In this document: one piece after another, positions 13,763-22,235 of the stretch
Position numbering within the stretch: the first letter of the stretch is position 1
How the letters are laid out: every line of letters starts with the position of its first letter
Assembly (NCBI GenBank): GCA_036272935.1
Contig: DATAXP010000079.1
Span: 1 to 27,470 of the forward strand
DNA length: 27,470 nt
Direction: 5' to 3'
Source: DATAXP01 sp036272935
GTDB lineage: Bacteria > Planctomycetota > Planctomycetia > Pirellulales > PNKZ01
Program-made: the position numbers and the translations under genes
Notes under the pieces: generated by a model
Database searches by the model: none
The model's input: the letters and a program-made list of their open reading frames with translations, nothing else
What the model was told of the DNA's origin: nothing

Positions 13763-16700
13763 TTACCGTGGTCGCTGCGTAACTCGCGAGGGCTGGGCCG
13801 TCATGTAGGCGAACAGCTCGCCGATCTCTTCGAGCGTCAACCGGTCGAGCAGGCCTTCGGGCATGACCGACAAGCGGCTGGGCTCGATCTGCTCGATGTT
13901 TTCCTTGTCGAGCACCACCTTCTCGCCGTTGGATTGCAGCACGACGATCGATCCGGCAGAGCCCGCGCCGACGATGCCGGTGTAGGTCAGGCCATCGTCG
14001 GTGACGACGGTCTTGCTGGCGTACTGGTCGGAGACGACCTGCGAGGGAAACATGATCGACTGCAGAATTTCCTTGCGTTGGAAGCGCTGACCGATGGTCG
14101 AAAGGTCGGGGCCGATCCCTTCGCCGCGGCCGCTGTGGCGATGGCACTTGATGCACTGGGCCTTCTCGAACACCTTGGCCCCGCGGACCGGCTGGGCGTG
14201 CTGGGCTTCGTCGCTTTGCAGATACGCCAGCAGTTCCTGGTAGCTCCATTTGCTGGCCTGCGACTCGGCCGGCAACTCGACTTGCTGCTGGTTGGGATAG
14301 TTGTCGTTGTACCACGCCTGCCATTTTCCCAGCGCGACGTCCCACGGATCGCTGGGGTCGCTCACCGCCTGGCCCGACCACTTGTTGAGCAGTGCCGCGG
14401 CATAGCTTCCACCTTGGTCTTTGAGCTTTAAGCCGCAGAGGATCACCTGCCGCATGGCGCCGGCATCGGTCGTGGCTTCGTCGGCTTTCGTGAGTTGCAC
14501 GAGCACTTCCTGGGCGGCAACCCCTTCGACCACCGGCAGCGAACGGACCAACAGCGGCCAGTTGTCGCCACCCGGCGACTGGGCCAGGCCCATGGCCAGC
14601 TCCTCGCGCCGCTCCGGGAAGGCCTCGAAACAGCGCCGCAGATAGGCCATCGCCTCGGCATTGTTGCTGCTCGACAGCACCGCGACGGTGCCGACTTGCA
14701 GCTTGCGCGCCTCATCGCCTTCGACCGAGCGCAGCTTGCCGTCGAGCTCGATCAACTGCGCGACGACTGCCGGGCTGGGGTTCTCGACCGTGGCCAGCAC
14801 GTTCAGCGCGGCGTTGGGCCAACGTTCGCCGTGGGCGAGCACCTGCTGCCGCAAAGTGTCGTCGAAGCTGGCGAAGAAATCTTTCGATACATTGTCGATA
14901 TAGCCGGCGTAACTGTAGCCCCCTTCACGCCGGCGTGCCTGCTCGTAGAACGCCAGCAGCTCGAGTTTCTGGCCGCTCGTCCAGCCGACGTTCAAGTACC
15001 GCGCACACAGCGCGGCGTGCAGCTTCTCGACCGGCGGCGCTTTGCCTTTCAGCTCGGCCAGCAACGGCCGCACGACTTCTGGCGTTTGCAGGTAGCAGAG
15101 CAGCCGGATCAGCTCGCGATTCATCCGCGCTTCGCTCGTGGGATACTCGCGGGCCAGGTCGGTGCGCAGCTCGGCAACGTCGTCGCCGGCGAGCTGGGCT
15201 TGGACGAGCGCCAGTTGGAAGACGCGCATCAGGTCGATGAAGTTGTCGTCGCTCACGTAGCCGCGCAGCCGTTTGCGGCCGCGGGCGATCACGGCCCGCG
15301 AAGTTTCGGCATCGGTCTCGAGCGCCAACAGCGCCGTCGAACCTTCGATGAACTCGCGAATGTTGTCCGAGGTCATCACGTCGGTCCGCCAGCGATCAGG
15401 GTGGATCGACTGCATGGCCCGCCGCGCCGACCAGACCACCGAACGATCCGCGTCGGCCAACAGCGACGTGATCGCCGTCGGATCGAGGTCGTAGCCGCCG
15501 CGCGCGATCGCCTCACAAGCGCGGCGGCGGACCAGTGCGTCGGTGTCGCTGAGCAATTGCACGAGCGTTGCCGACAGGCTCTTGTCGACATGCACGCCAG
15601 CCAGGTAAGCGGCCTTCGCTCGCACCGGCGCTTGCGTATCGTGCGCCAGTTTGGAGATCAGCTTCGTGTCGATCGGCGGACCGTAAAGCTGCATCAGGTC
15701 GAGTGCCCGCACGCGGTCGTCGAGCTGGTTGGTCGCTTCGATCGCGACGGCCGGCAGTTGCCGGTTCCAGTCGGTCCCCATTTTCTCTTGCATCAGTGCC
15801 ACGCCCTGCCGTCCCCATGCGCTCTGCTGCTGCGGCTGCCGAAGCGCCTGCACGATGGGCGACGACTTGGGCTGCGGCGGCACCTGCCCGGTCCACACCA
15901 CTCGGTACACGCCCCCTTCGGTGCCGCGACCGCCGGTGCAGAAGTACAGCCAGCCTTCGGGACCGACCGCCAGATCGGTGACGTTCAGCGGACGCCCTTC
16001 GAGAAACACTTCGCCCGTGGCCTCGTAGCTGCCGCCCGTCGGCTTGGTGCGGATCACCAGGATGCGCCCCTGCGACCAGTCGCCGAGGAAGATCGCCCCG
16101 TGATACGCCGTCGGGTACATGCGATGGTTGTACACTTCGACGCCGGTTGGCGAGCCGCGATCGGTTTCGAGCATCGCCGGCAGATTGTCGACGAAGTAAT
16201 CGGGCCAGGGCGACCAACCGCTGCGCGAGCCGAACTCGGCACCGGGGACGACGTGATACAGCCGCGTCGGCCGATACCACGGCAGGCCGACGTCCCATTC
16301 CATGTCGGAATCGTAGGTCCACAGTTCGCCGTGCTTGTCGAACGCCATGTCGTAGGCGTTGCGCAGCCCGCCGGCGAATAGCTCGACCACCGTGCCATCG
16401 AGGTTCGTGCGCACGACGGTGCCGCACGGCGCCTTCACTCCGACCGCGTGGCCGTTGGCGTCCTCGTACTTCGGCACGAGCAGGTCGCCTTCGTACCAAT
16501 GATGGTACGGACTCTGCGGACCGTACGGTGCGGTAGTGTCCGTCGGTTTCGCCTCGTCGCCGGCCGCCGGGTCGGCCAGGCGCTTGATCGACGAGTGGTT
16601 GCCGATCATCACGTACAGCATTCCTTCGGGGCCCAGCGTGACGGCGTGCGGACCGTGCTCGCCCAGCGGGCCGTTGAAGCCCCACAAGGCGCGCACCCCC

Positions 16701-17617
16701 TCGGCCTTGCTGTCCTGGTTCTCGTCGGTGAGCCGATACAGTGCCGGTCCCTGCGGCCCGTCGCCGACGGCGAATACCTCGCCGTTCAGCGGCAAGATGC
16801 CTTGGCAGTTCTTCACCTGGCCGCAGTAGGTCGAAACCGTTTCGGGCACGCCGTCCTTGTCCTTGTCGGTGACCAGCAGCAGGCCGCTGCCTTCGCTGGA
16901 GATCAGCAGTTCGCCCCACTCGTTGAAGGCCATGGCGATGACCGAGCCGGTGAGTTCCGGACGCACGACGCGCTCGACCCGGAAATCGCGCGTGACGCTG
17001 AAGCGCTTGGCATGCGAGCCGTCGACAGTCTGCACCTGGTCGTGCCAGGGGGCGGTCGCGCCGAACTCACCGAGGCTGTGTGCGGCGGCCCATTGCACGT
17101 CGTTGAACTGCGGTCGCAGCCAGCCGCTCGTCTCGCCGTTGCGCACGCGCCAGGTGCGATCGGTCGAGTACGAAACCGCGGTCGCTCCGCGGCTCTTCAC
17201 CAGCACGCGGGCCATCAGACCTGCCGTGTTGCCTTGCGTGTTCTCGGCCCTGACGGCCAGCACGTTCACGCCGTTGTTCAAATACTTGGTGATGTCGACG
17301 GTGTTGAGCACCTTCCAATCGGTGCCTTCGGCCACCGGCCGGCCGTTGACGTGCAGCTCGAAACGGTCGTCGCAGGTGATCTGCACCTTGGCCGACTCGA
17401 TGTTGCGGGCTTCGAATGTCTTGCGGAACAGGCAGACCGGCGCCGGCGCTTTGCCATGGAGGGTCGCCGACCAGATCCATTCGGCCTCGCCCGTTTGCAA
17501 AGGTCCCGCGTTCTGGGCCGTGGCGCTAGAAGCGCCGAGCAAGCTCAGCGCGAAGACCAATGTCCATCGACAGCCGCGCGCGCCTTGGCCGGTGAGATCG
17601 TGCCCGGTGACATCCAT
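13763..17617 (-). CDS. Secreted PVC-type haem-binding dehydrogenase-like protein (beta-propeller, HEAT repeats, cytochrome c)
   Basis: This 1284-residue secreted protein has four parts. A signal peptide ends near ASSATAQ (about 20-35). A beta-sandwich of the sort found in glycosidase accessory domains covers about 40-190 and contains EWIWSATLHG and DDRFELHVNGRPVAEGTDW. A six-bladed propeller of the PVC membrane-bound dehydrogenase type covers about 190-560 (PHAVTLGPEGMLYVMIGNHS; NHRMYPTAYHGAIFLGDWSQ). Helical HEAT-like repeats follow to about 1100. The C-terminal haem domain has CIKCH near residues 1152-1156 and a likely Met ligand in SVMPEGLLDRLT, matching the TIGR02603-type domain of Pirellula and Verrucomicrobium. 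It probably oxidises a sugar or related compound and passes electrons to the haem; the substrate is unknown. ATG 17617 gives a proper signal peptide. Lone gene. Confidence 0.9.
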   Translation of the reverse strand: MDVTGHDLTGQGARGCRWTLVFALSLLGASSATAQNAGPLQTGEAEWIWSATLHGKAPAPVCLFRKTFEARNIESAKVQITCDDRFELHVNGRPVAEGTDWKVLNTVDITKYLNNGVNVLAVRAENTQGNTAGLMARVLVKSRGATAVSYSTDRTWRVRNGETSGWLRPQFNDVQWAAAHSLGEFGATAPWHDQVQTVDGSHAKRFSVTRDFRVERVVRPELTGSVIAMAFNEWGELLISSEGSGLLLVTDKDKDGVPETVSTYCGQVKNCQGILPLNGEVFAVGDGPQGPALYRLTDENQDSKAEGVRALWGFNGPLGEHGPHAVTLGPEGMLYVMIGNHSSIKRLADPAAGDEAKPTDTTAPYGPQSPYHHWYEGDLLVPKYEDANGHAVGVKAPCGTVVRTNLDGTVVELFAGGLRNAYDMAFDKHGELWTYDSDMEWDVGLPWYRPTRLYHVVPGAEFGSRSGWSPWPDYFVDNLPAMLETDRGSPTGVEVYNHRMYPTAYHGAIFLGDWSQGRILVIRTKPTGGSYEATGEVFLEGRPLNVTDLAVGPEGWLYFCTGGRGTEGGVYRVVWTGQVPPQPKSSPIVQALRQPQQQSAWGRQGVALMQEKMGTDWNRQLPAVAIEATNQLDDRVRALDLMQLYGPPIDTKLISKLAHDTQAPVRAKAAYLAGVHVDKSLSATLVQLLSDTDALVRRRACEAIARGGYDLDPTAITSLLADADRSVVWSARRAMQSIHPDRWRTDVMTSDNIREFIEGSTALLALETDAETSRAVIARGRKRLRGYVSDDNFIDLMRVFQLALVQAQLAGDDVAELRTDLAREYPTSEARMNRELIRLLCYLQTPEVVRPLLAELKGKAPPVEKLHAALCARYLNVGWTSGQKLELLAFYEQARRREGGYSYAGYIDNVSKDFFASFDDTLRQQVLAHGERWPNAALNVLATVENPSPAVVAQLIELDGKLRSVEGDEARKLQVGTVAVLSSSNNAEAMAYLRRCFEAFPERREELAMGLAQSPGGDNWPLLVRSLPVVEGVAAQEVLVQLTKADEATTDAGAMRQVILCGLKLKDQGGSYAAALLNKWSGQAVSDPSDPWDVALGKWQAWYNDNYPNQQQVELPAESQASKWSYQELLAYLQSDEAQHAQPVRGAKVFEKAQCIKCHRHSGRGEGIGPDLSTIGQRFQRKEILQSIMFPSQVVSDQYASKTVVTDDGLTYTGIVGAGSAGSIVVLQSNGEKVVLDKENIEQIEPSRLSVMPEGLLDRLTLEEIGELFAYMTAQPSRVTQRPR

Positions 17618-17771
17618 GTCGAGCTCGCCCTTAAGAAGATGCCTGTCGCAAGCGGCGTCGATCCGTCGACTCCGCCAACGAGGGGAGGCATAAGTTACCA
17701 TCGACCAATTGTTCGAGGCAACAGCGGTAACGACGCTAGCTGGCGGCGGGCACCGTCGGCCCGCGGGGCGG

Positions 17772-17801
17772 TTGACCCGCGCCGCCGCCATGCGATAGCA
17801 T
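17772..17801 (+). promoter_or_regulatory. Candidate sigma-70 promoter for the ABC importer operon
   Basis: TTGACC (17772-17777, five of six) and TAGCAT (17796-17801, four of six) are 18 bases apart, the same spacing as the promoter at 11165-11194. A start near 17808 would place the whole palindrome at 17819-17866 in the leader of the binding-protein mRNA. Confidence 0.4.
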
Positions 17802-17818
17802 GCGCCGCAGCGGCGCTC

Positions 17819-17866
17819 ATTTAGCCGCGGGGCTTGCCCCGCGCGTCGCAAGCGACGCGGCTAAAT
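17819..17866. repeat. TTTAGCCG cloverleaf-like REP element
   Basis: The outer stem atttagccgcg (17819-17829) with cgcggctaaat (17856-17866) is perfect over 11 pairs. It encloses two hairpins, gcgggg-cttg-ccccgc and gcgtcg-caag-cgacgc. The CTTG/CAAG tetraloops are complementary. It is the same family as 6299-6362, with two inner arms here rather than three. It lies in the probable 5' leader of the ABC operon. Confidence 0.8.
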
Positions 17867-17893
17867 CAGAACGAGAACCCGAGGAACGGATTG

Positions 17894-19786
17894 ATGATGC
17901 TGTCGCTGGTTTGTCGCGCCGCCGTGGCTGCGGTGCTTGTCGCCTCGCTATTGCTCGTCCAGGTAGAAGCCGCCCAGGAAGAATCGCTGGTCGCCCCGTT
18001 CGATGCCCCGAAGCTGGCCGAAATCGATGCTCGCGTGAAGTGGATCGATCAGCCGGTGCTCGACGGGCTCGACCTGCTGCGGGCCAAGCAAGCCAAGGAA
18101 AAGCCGCTCACGACGATCGAGCAGGTCCTGCGCCTGCAAAACACCAGCGCCACGGCCAACGACCAGATTCTCAGCGCCCTGGGCCGCCTGCCCGAGGCCG
18201 GCGCCCAAGTGAACTGGGACGCCACCATGGTCCGGCACCTGGGCGGCGACGTGAAGAGCACCAATCCCGTCATGCACAGTTCGGCCGCCGAAGGGGAATT
18301 CGGCACGCTCACCGGCTTTGGGCTGTTCTCGTTCGATTGGAACTTTTTCCCCTTCGCGGCGAAGGATGCTGTCCGCTCCTGGCAATCGAGCGACGACCAT
18401 CTGCTCGATAAGGTCGTGCTGCGCGACGACCTACGCTGGAGCGACGGCGTGCCGATCACGGCCCACGATGTCGAGTTTTCGTTCCTGACGATCATGAATC
18501 CGCGCGTGCCGGTGCCCGCCGTCCGCTCGGGGACCGACCAGTTGCGCTACGTGAAAGCCTACGACGACCACACGGTGGTGTTCTTTCACAAGGAAGCGCT
18601 GGCCACCAACGTTTGGAACATCAACTTTCCGGTCATCCCCCAGCACATTTACAAGGACTCGATCGCCGAGGATCCCACGCTCGAGAATAGCCCGTACCAC
18701 GTGCGGTTCGAAGACAACCCGGTCTGCGGCGGGCCGTATAAGATGGTCAGCCGCACGCGCGGCGTCGAACTGGTCGTCGAGCGCCGCGACGATTACTACA
18801 TGGTCGACGGCCGGCAGGTGCGCCCCAAGCCGTACTTCAAGCGAGTGCGCTTCACGGTGCTGCAAGATCCGAACACCACGCTGCTGTCGCTGAAGAAGGG
18901 ACTGGTCGACGAGGCGATCCTGAACCCCGAGCAGTGGACCACGCAAACCGAAGGGGACGATTTTTATCGCACCAACACCAAGGCCCGCGGCCTGGAGTGG
19001 GTGTACTTCTACTTCGGCTGGAACATCAAGACGCCGTTCTTCTCCGACCTGCGGGTGCGCAAGGCGATGTCGTACGCGTTCGACCACAAGGAGATGCTCG
19101 ACACGCTTTGCTACGGGCTGTATCAGCCGTGCAACGGCATCTACCATCCGACCGCCTGGATGGCTCCCAAGACCGACGTGCCGCAGCCGTACACGCAAGA
19201 CCTCGATCGCGCCGAGGACCTGCTGAACGAGGCCGGCTGGGTCGACAGCGATGGCGACGGCACGCGCGATCGGGTGATCGACGGCGTCACCACGCAGTTC
19301 GAGTTCAGCATCATCTGCAACAATGCCCCCTTGCCGATTCAGATTTGCACGCTGCTCAAGCAGAACCTCGAGCAGATTGGCGTGCTGTGCAACGTGCGCC
19401 CGATGGAATACACCGTGCTGCAAGAGAAGGAGATCAGCCACGAGTTCCACGCGATGATGGGAGGCTGGGGCACCGGCACCGATCCCGATACCAGCGACAA
19501 CCTGTGGATGACCGGCGCGGGTCGCAACTTTGTGAACTATTCGAATTCCAAGGTCGACAAGCTGTACGAAGCCGGACGCCGCGAATTCGATCGCGACAAG
19601 CGCGCGAAGATCTATGCCGAGATCGACCGCCTGATCTATGCTGACCAGCCGTACACCTGGCTCTACTTCCGCAGTTCGTTCTACGGCTTCAACAAGCAAC
19701 TCCGCGGTTACAACTTCAGCCCCCGCGGACCCTACGGCTACAGCCCCGGCTTCAACGCGCTGTGGAAATCGGCCGAAGCCCAGTAG
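17894..19786 (+). CDS. ABC importer substrate-binding protein, peptide family (SBP_bac_5)
   Basis: This 630-residue periplasmic binding protein belongs to the oligopeptide type (family 5). A signal peptide covers about residues 1-28 (hydrophobic VCRAAVAAVLVASLLLVQ). Family stretches include LRWSDGVPITAHDVEFSF, CGGPYKMVSRTRG, LRVRKAMSYAFDHKEMLDTL and QDLDRAEDLLNEAGW. About 130 residues precede the first recognisable family motif; part is the normal start of the fold, but a helical stretch near residues 30-100 looks additional. The length fits the YejA-like long subgroup. Of two adjacent ATGs (17894, 17897) the first is used; GAGGA lies eight bases upstream. It is followed by two permeases, so it delivers peptides or similar ligands to that importer. 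Confidence 0.92.
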   Translation: MMLSLVCRAAVAAVLVASLLLVQVEAAQEESLVAPFDAPKLAEIDARVKWIDQPVLDGLDLLRAKQAKEKPLTTIEQVLRLQNTSATANDQILSALGRLPEAGAQVNWDATMVRHLGGDVKSTNPVMHSSAAEGEFGTLTGFGLFSFDWNFFPFAAKDAVRSWQSSDDHLLDKVVLRDDLRWSDGVPITAHDVEFSFLTIMNPRVPVPAVRSGTDQLRYVKAYDDHTVVFFHKEALATNVWNINFPVIPQHIYKDSIAEDPTLENSPYHVRFEDNPVCGGPYKMVSRTRGVELVVERRDDYYMVDGRQVRPKPYFKRVRFTVLQDPNTTLLSLKKGLVDEAILNPEQWTTQTEGDDFYRTNTKARGLEWVYFYFGWNIKTPFFSDLRVRKAMSYAFDHKEMLDTLCYGLYQPCNGIYHPTAWMAPKTDVPQPYTQDLDRAEDLLNEAGWVDSDGDGTRDRVIDGVTTQFEFSIICNNAPLPIQICTLLKQNLEQIGVLCNVRPMEYTVLQEKEISHEFHAMMGGWGTGTDPDTSDNLWMTGAGRNFVNYSNSKVDKLYEAGRREFDRDKRAKIYAEIDRLIYADQPYTWLYFRSSFYGFNKQLRGYNFSPRGPYGYSPGFNALWKSAEAQ

Positions 19787-19792
19787 GAAATG

Positions 19793-19859
19793 CAGAAGTA
19801 AGAAGTATGAATGCAGAAGTGCTGCATGCTGGCTTCTGCATTCATACTTCTTACTTCTG
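19793..19859. repeat. Perfect 27-bp hairpin with GCAGAAGTA words (ABC operon copy 1)
   Basis: Left arm 19793-19819 and right arm 19833-19859 are exact reverse complements over 27 bases, with a 13-base loop (tgctgcatgctgg). The arm holds the word agaagtatgaatgcagaagt (19801-19820), found again exactly at 20868-20887. The hairpin starts six bases after the binding-protein stop and fills the gap to the first permease. Confidence 0.9.
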
Positions 19860-19866
19860 AATTCGC

Positions 19867-20853
19867 ATGCTCACCTACATCGTTCGCCGGGTGCTGATCG
19901 GGTCGGTGACGCTGCTGCTGATCACGGTGGTGGTCTACGCGCTGATCCGCCACATGCCCGGCACGCCGCTCACGGCGGCGATGACCGAGATGGACCCCAG
20001 CAAAAAGCTTAACCCCGAAGACTACGAGCGGATGCGGCGCGCGTACGGGCTCGACAAGCCGTGGTACTCGGCGTACTTCGTCTGGCTGGGCAACGTGCTG
20101 CGGTTCGATCTGGGGCAGTCGTTCGCCCACAAGCAGCCGGTGACGCGCGTGATCGGCGAGCGTCTGGGCCCGACCTTGGCCCTGTCGGTCAGCTCGCTAG
20201 TGTTGATGTACCTGCTGTCGATCCCCCTGGGGCTGTATTCCACCGCGCGCAGCGGAGCGCCCGATGAGCGCGCGATCAGCCTGCTGCTGTACATGCTTTA
20301 CTCGTTTCCGACGTTCGTGGCGGCGCTGCTGCTGCAAATGACGTTCGCCCAGTACTTCGACCTGTTGCCGCTGTATCACATGCACGACGATCTCGAGGTG
20401 TACCAGCAACTGTCTCCCGCGGGCAAAACCTGGGACCTGTTCAAGCACGCGCTGTTGCCCACCGCCTGCGAGACCTACGGCGGTTTGGCATACTACAGCC
20501 GCTTCATCCGCGCCAACATGATGGAAGTCATCCGGCAAGATTACGTGCGCACCGCGCGGGCCAAGGGCGTGGGCGAAGCGCGCGTGGTGCTGGTCCACGC
20601 CTTCCGCAACACACTGATCCCACTGGTAACGATGGTCGGCCTCACGCTGCCGTCGCTGTTGGGCGGCTCGGTGATTATCGAGCGCATCTTCGTTTGGCCG
20701 GGGATCGGCAACCTGTTCTTCGATTCGATCACCGCCCGCGACTACCCGGTGATTATGTGCCTGACGTTGGTGTTCTCGCTGCTGACACTCGCCGGCACCC
20801 TGCTGGCCGATGTGCTCTACGCCGTGGTCGACCCGAGAGTGAGCTACTCGTAG
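19867..20853 (+). CDS. ABC importer permease 1 (DppB/OppB/YejB type)
   Basis: This 328-residue inner-membrane permease belongs to a peptide ABC importer. It begins with the usual short N-terminal segment and span (YIVRRVLIGSVTLLLITVVV). The cytoplasmic coupling (EAA) loop reads VRTARAKGVGEARVVLVHAF at about residues 226-245, where the ATPase subunit would dock. The final spans include GSVIIERIFVWPGIG. It is separated from its neighbours only by hairpin repeats, consistent with one operon. No ATPase gene follows, so the energy subunit must be encoded elsewhere. Confidence 0.92.
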   Translation: MLTYIVRRVLIGSVTLLLITVVVYALIRHMPGTPLTAAMTEMDPSKKLNPEDYERMRRAYGLDKPWYSAYFVWLGNVLRFDLGQSFAHKQPVTRVIGERLGPTLALSVSSLVLMYLLSIPLGLYSTARSGAPDERAISLLLYMLYSFPTFVAALLLQMTFAQYFDLLPLYHMHDDLEVYQQLSPAGKTWDLFKHALLPTACETYGGLAYYSRFIRANMMEVIRQDYVRTARAKGVGEARVVLVHAFRNTLIPLVTMVGLTLPSLLGGSVIIERIFVWPGIGNLFFDSITARDYPVIMCLTLVFSLLTLAGTLLADVLYAVVDPRVSYS

Positions 20854-20867
20854 GAAAGGCGGAAGGT

Positions 20868-20925
20868 AGAAGTATGAATGCAGAAGTAAAAGACGGAATG
20901 CCGGCACTTCTGCATTCCTACTTCT
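20868..20925. repeat. Hairpin with GCAGAAGTA words (ABC operon copy 2)
   Basis: Left arm agaagtatgaatgcagaagt (20868-20887) pairs with acttctgcattcctacttct (20906-20925) with one mismatch in 20. A further copy of the word, gacttctgcattctg, follows at 20926-20940. The left arm is identical to 19801-19820. It fills the gap between permeases 1 and 2. Confidence 0.88.
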
Positions 20926-20944
20926 GACTTCTGCATTCTGCCCC

Positions 20945-22069
20945 ATGTCCACCGTCCCTGTTGATCCTGCCGAAACCCTTGCCGTCGACATGGTCGATCG
21001 CCTCGCGCCGGCGTCGCGCGGGTTCTGGGGCGAGGCTTGGCGGCGCTATCGTCGCCGGCCGATGGCGATGATCGCCCTGGGCTATGTCGTGCTGCTCACG
21101 TTGGTCGCGATCTTCGCTCCGGCCATTGCCGGCACCAAGCCGATCGCCGTCCACTACAAGGGGCACTGGTACTTTCCGGCACTCGGCTACGTGTACCGCG
21201 AGTGGGAGAACCCGATCTTCCAGCAAGACCGCTTTCGCCAGATCTATCCCAAGAACCTCGAGAAGAAAGACCCCGAGAGTTGGGCCCTCTGGCCACCGGT
21301 GTACCAGGACCCTTACCGCCGCGTGCGCGAGGACGAATGGCCCGGCCAGCCGGCGAACCCGTCGGGCGTGGCGGGACATCCGAACCGCTGGAACTTGCTC
21401 GGCACCACGCAGGCCGGCATCGACGTGTTCGCCCAGATGGTGCACGGCACGCGCGTCGCGCTGCTGGTGGGGTTCGTGTCGATGGGCATCGCCGCGACGA
21501 TCGGCATCGTGCTCGGCGCGCTGGCCGGCTATCTCGGCGGCTGGGTCGACATGCTCCTCAGCCGGTTCATCGAGCTCATCATGTGCATCCCCACGCTGGT
21601 GCTGATCCTGGCGCTGATCGCCGTGCTCGAGAAGCCGACGATCTGGCACATCATGGCCGTCATCGGCGCGACCGGTTGGACCGGCATCGCCCGGCTCACG
21701 CGAGCCGAGTTCCTCAAGCTGCGGCACATCGACTTCGTCACCGCGGCCGAGGCCGTTGGCGTGGGCCAGGGGCGAATCATGTTTCGCTACATTCTGCCCA
21801 ACGCGCTGGCGCCAATCCTGGTGCCGGTCACGTTCGGCATCGCCTCGGCCATTCTCACCGAAAGTGCGTTGAGCTTCCTGGGGGTCGGCGCTCCGCCGCC
21901 GAACCCGAGCTGGGGCAAGCTGCTCGACGCCGCCCGCGGCAACCCACTGCAACTGTGGTGGCTGGTGGTCTTCCCCGGCGCGGCAATCTTCCTGGCCGTG
22001 CTGGCCTACAACCTGATCGGCGAAGGTCTGCAAGAAGCAACCGACCCGCGCTTGCGCGGCGGCCGGTGA
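20945..22069 (+). CDS. ABC importer permease 2 (DppC/OppC type, with YejE-like insert)
   Basis: This 374-residue permease partners permease 1. After the first span (AMIALGYVVLLTLVAIFAPA, about residues 40-60) comes a periplasmic insert of about 90 residues, containing GTKPIAVHYKGHWYFPALGY, before the conserved NLLGTTQAGIDVFAQM (about 149). This insert recalls YejE of the microcin C/peptide importer and is absent from short OppC proteins. The coupling loop is DFVTAAEAVGVGQGRIMFRY (about 263), and the C-terminus ends LIGEGLQEATDPRLRG, normal for the family. The ATPase partner is missing from the window. The ligand is unknown; a Yej-like peptide specificity is an inference. Confidence 0.92.
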   Translation: MSTVPVDPAETLAVDMVDRLAPASRGFWGEAWRRYRRRPMAMIALGYVVLLTLVAIFAPAIAGTKPIAVHYKGHWYFPALGYVYREWENPIFQQDRFRQIYPKNLEKKDPESWALWPPVYQDPYRRVREDEWPGQPANPSGVAGHPNRWNLLGTTQAGIDVFAQMVHGTRVALLVGFVSMGIAATIGIVLGALAGYLGGWVDMLLSRFIELIMCIPTLVLILALIAVLEKPTIWHIMAVIGATGWTGIARLTRAEFLKLRHIDFVTAAEAVGVGQGRIMFRYILPNALAPILVPVTFGIASAILTESALSFLGVGAPPPNPSWGKLLDAARGNPLQLWWLVVFPGAAIFLAVLAYNLIGEGLQEATDPRLRGGR

Positions 22070-22081
22070 CGACCGTCGTGA

Positions 22082-22231
22082 AGCAATTAGAGCGCTTTTC
22101 AGCTAGCTGTAGCGGCGAGGTCGGGTGCCATGCTCACGCAAGCGTGAGCATGGCACCCCGACAGGACGCCACACCGTTGCGAAACGCGCTCTAGCAGTCA
22201 GCTAACCGCTCACCGCTAACTGCTAATTGCT
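22082..22231. repeat. Nested composite palindrome, 150 bp
   Basis: Outer ends agcaattag (22082-22090) and ctaattgct (22223-22231) are inverted copies. Inside these, tagagcgc (22088-22095) pairs with gcgctcta (22187-22194). At the core is a long hairpin: gtcgggtgccatgctcacgc (22120-22139), a two-base loop, and its complement (22142-22162) with one bulged base. The right flank 22212-22231 is identical to 9028-9047. Three palindrome families therefore appear nested. Confidence 0.8.
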
Positions 22232-22235
22232 CCTC

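Noticed and set aside
17618..17760. Promoter for the haem-protein gene on the minus strand
   Set aside because: A TTGCCT and TAACTT pair at 18-base spacing was seen, but the -10 matches too poorly to list.
14495..17824. Long plus-strand frames (628 and 458 codons) across the haem-protein gene
   Set aside because: They are antisense to a protein with an intact signal peptide, propeller and CxxCH; their compositions are shadow-like.
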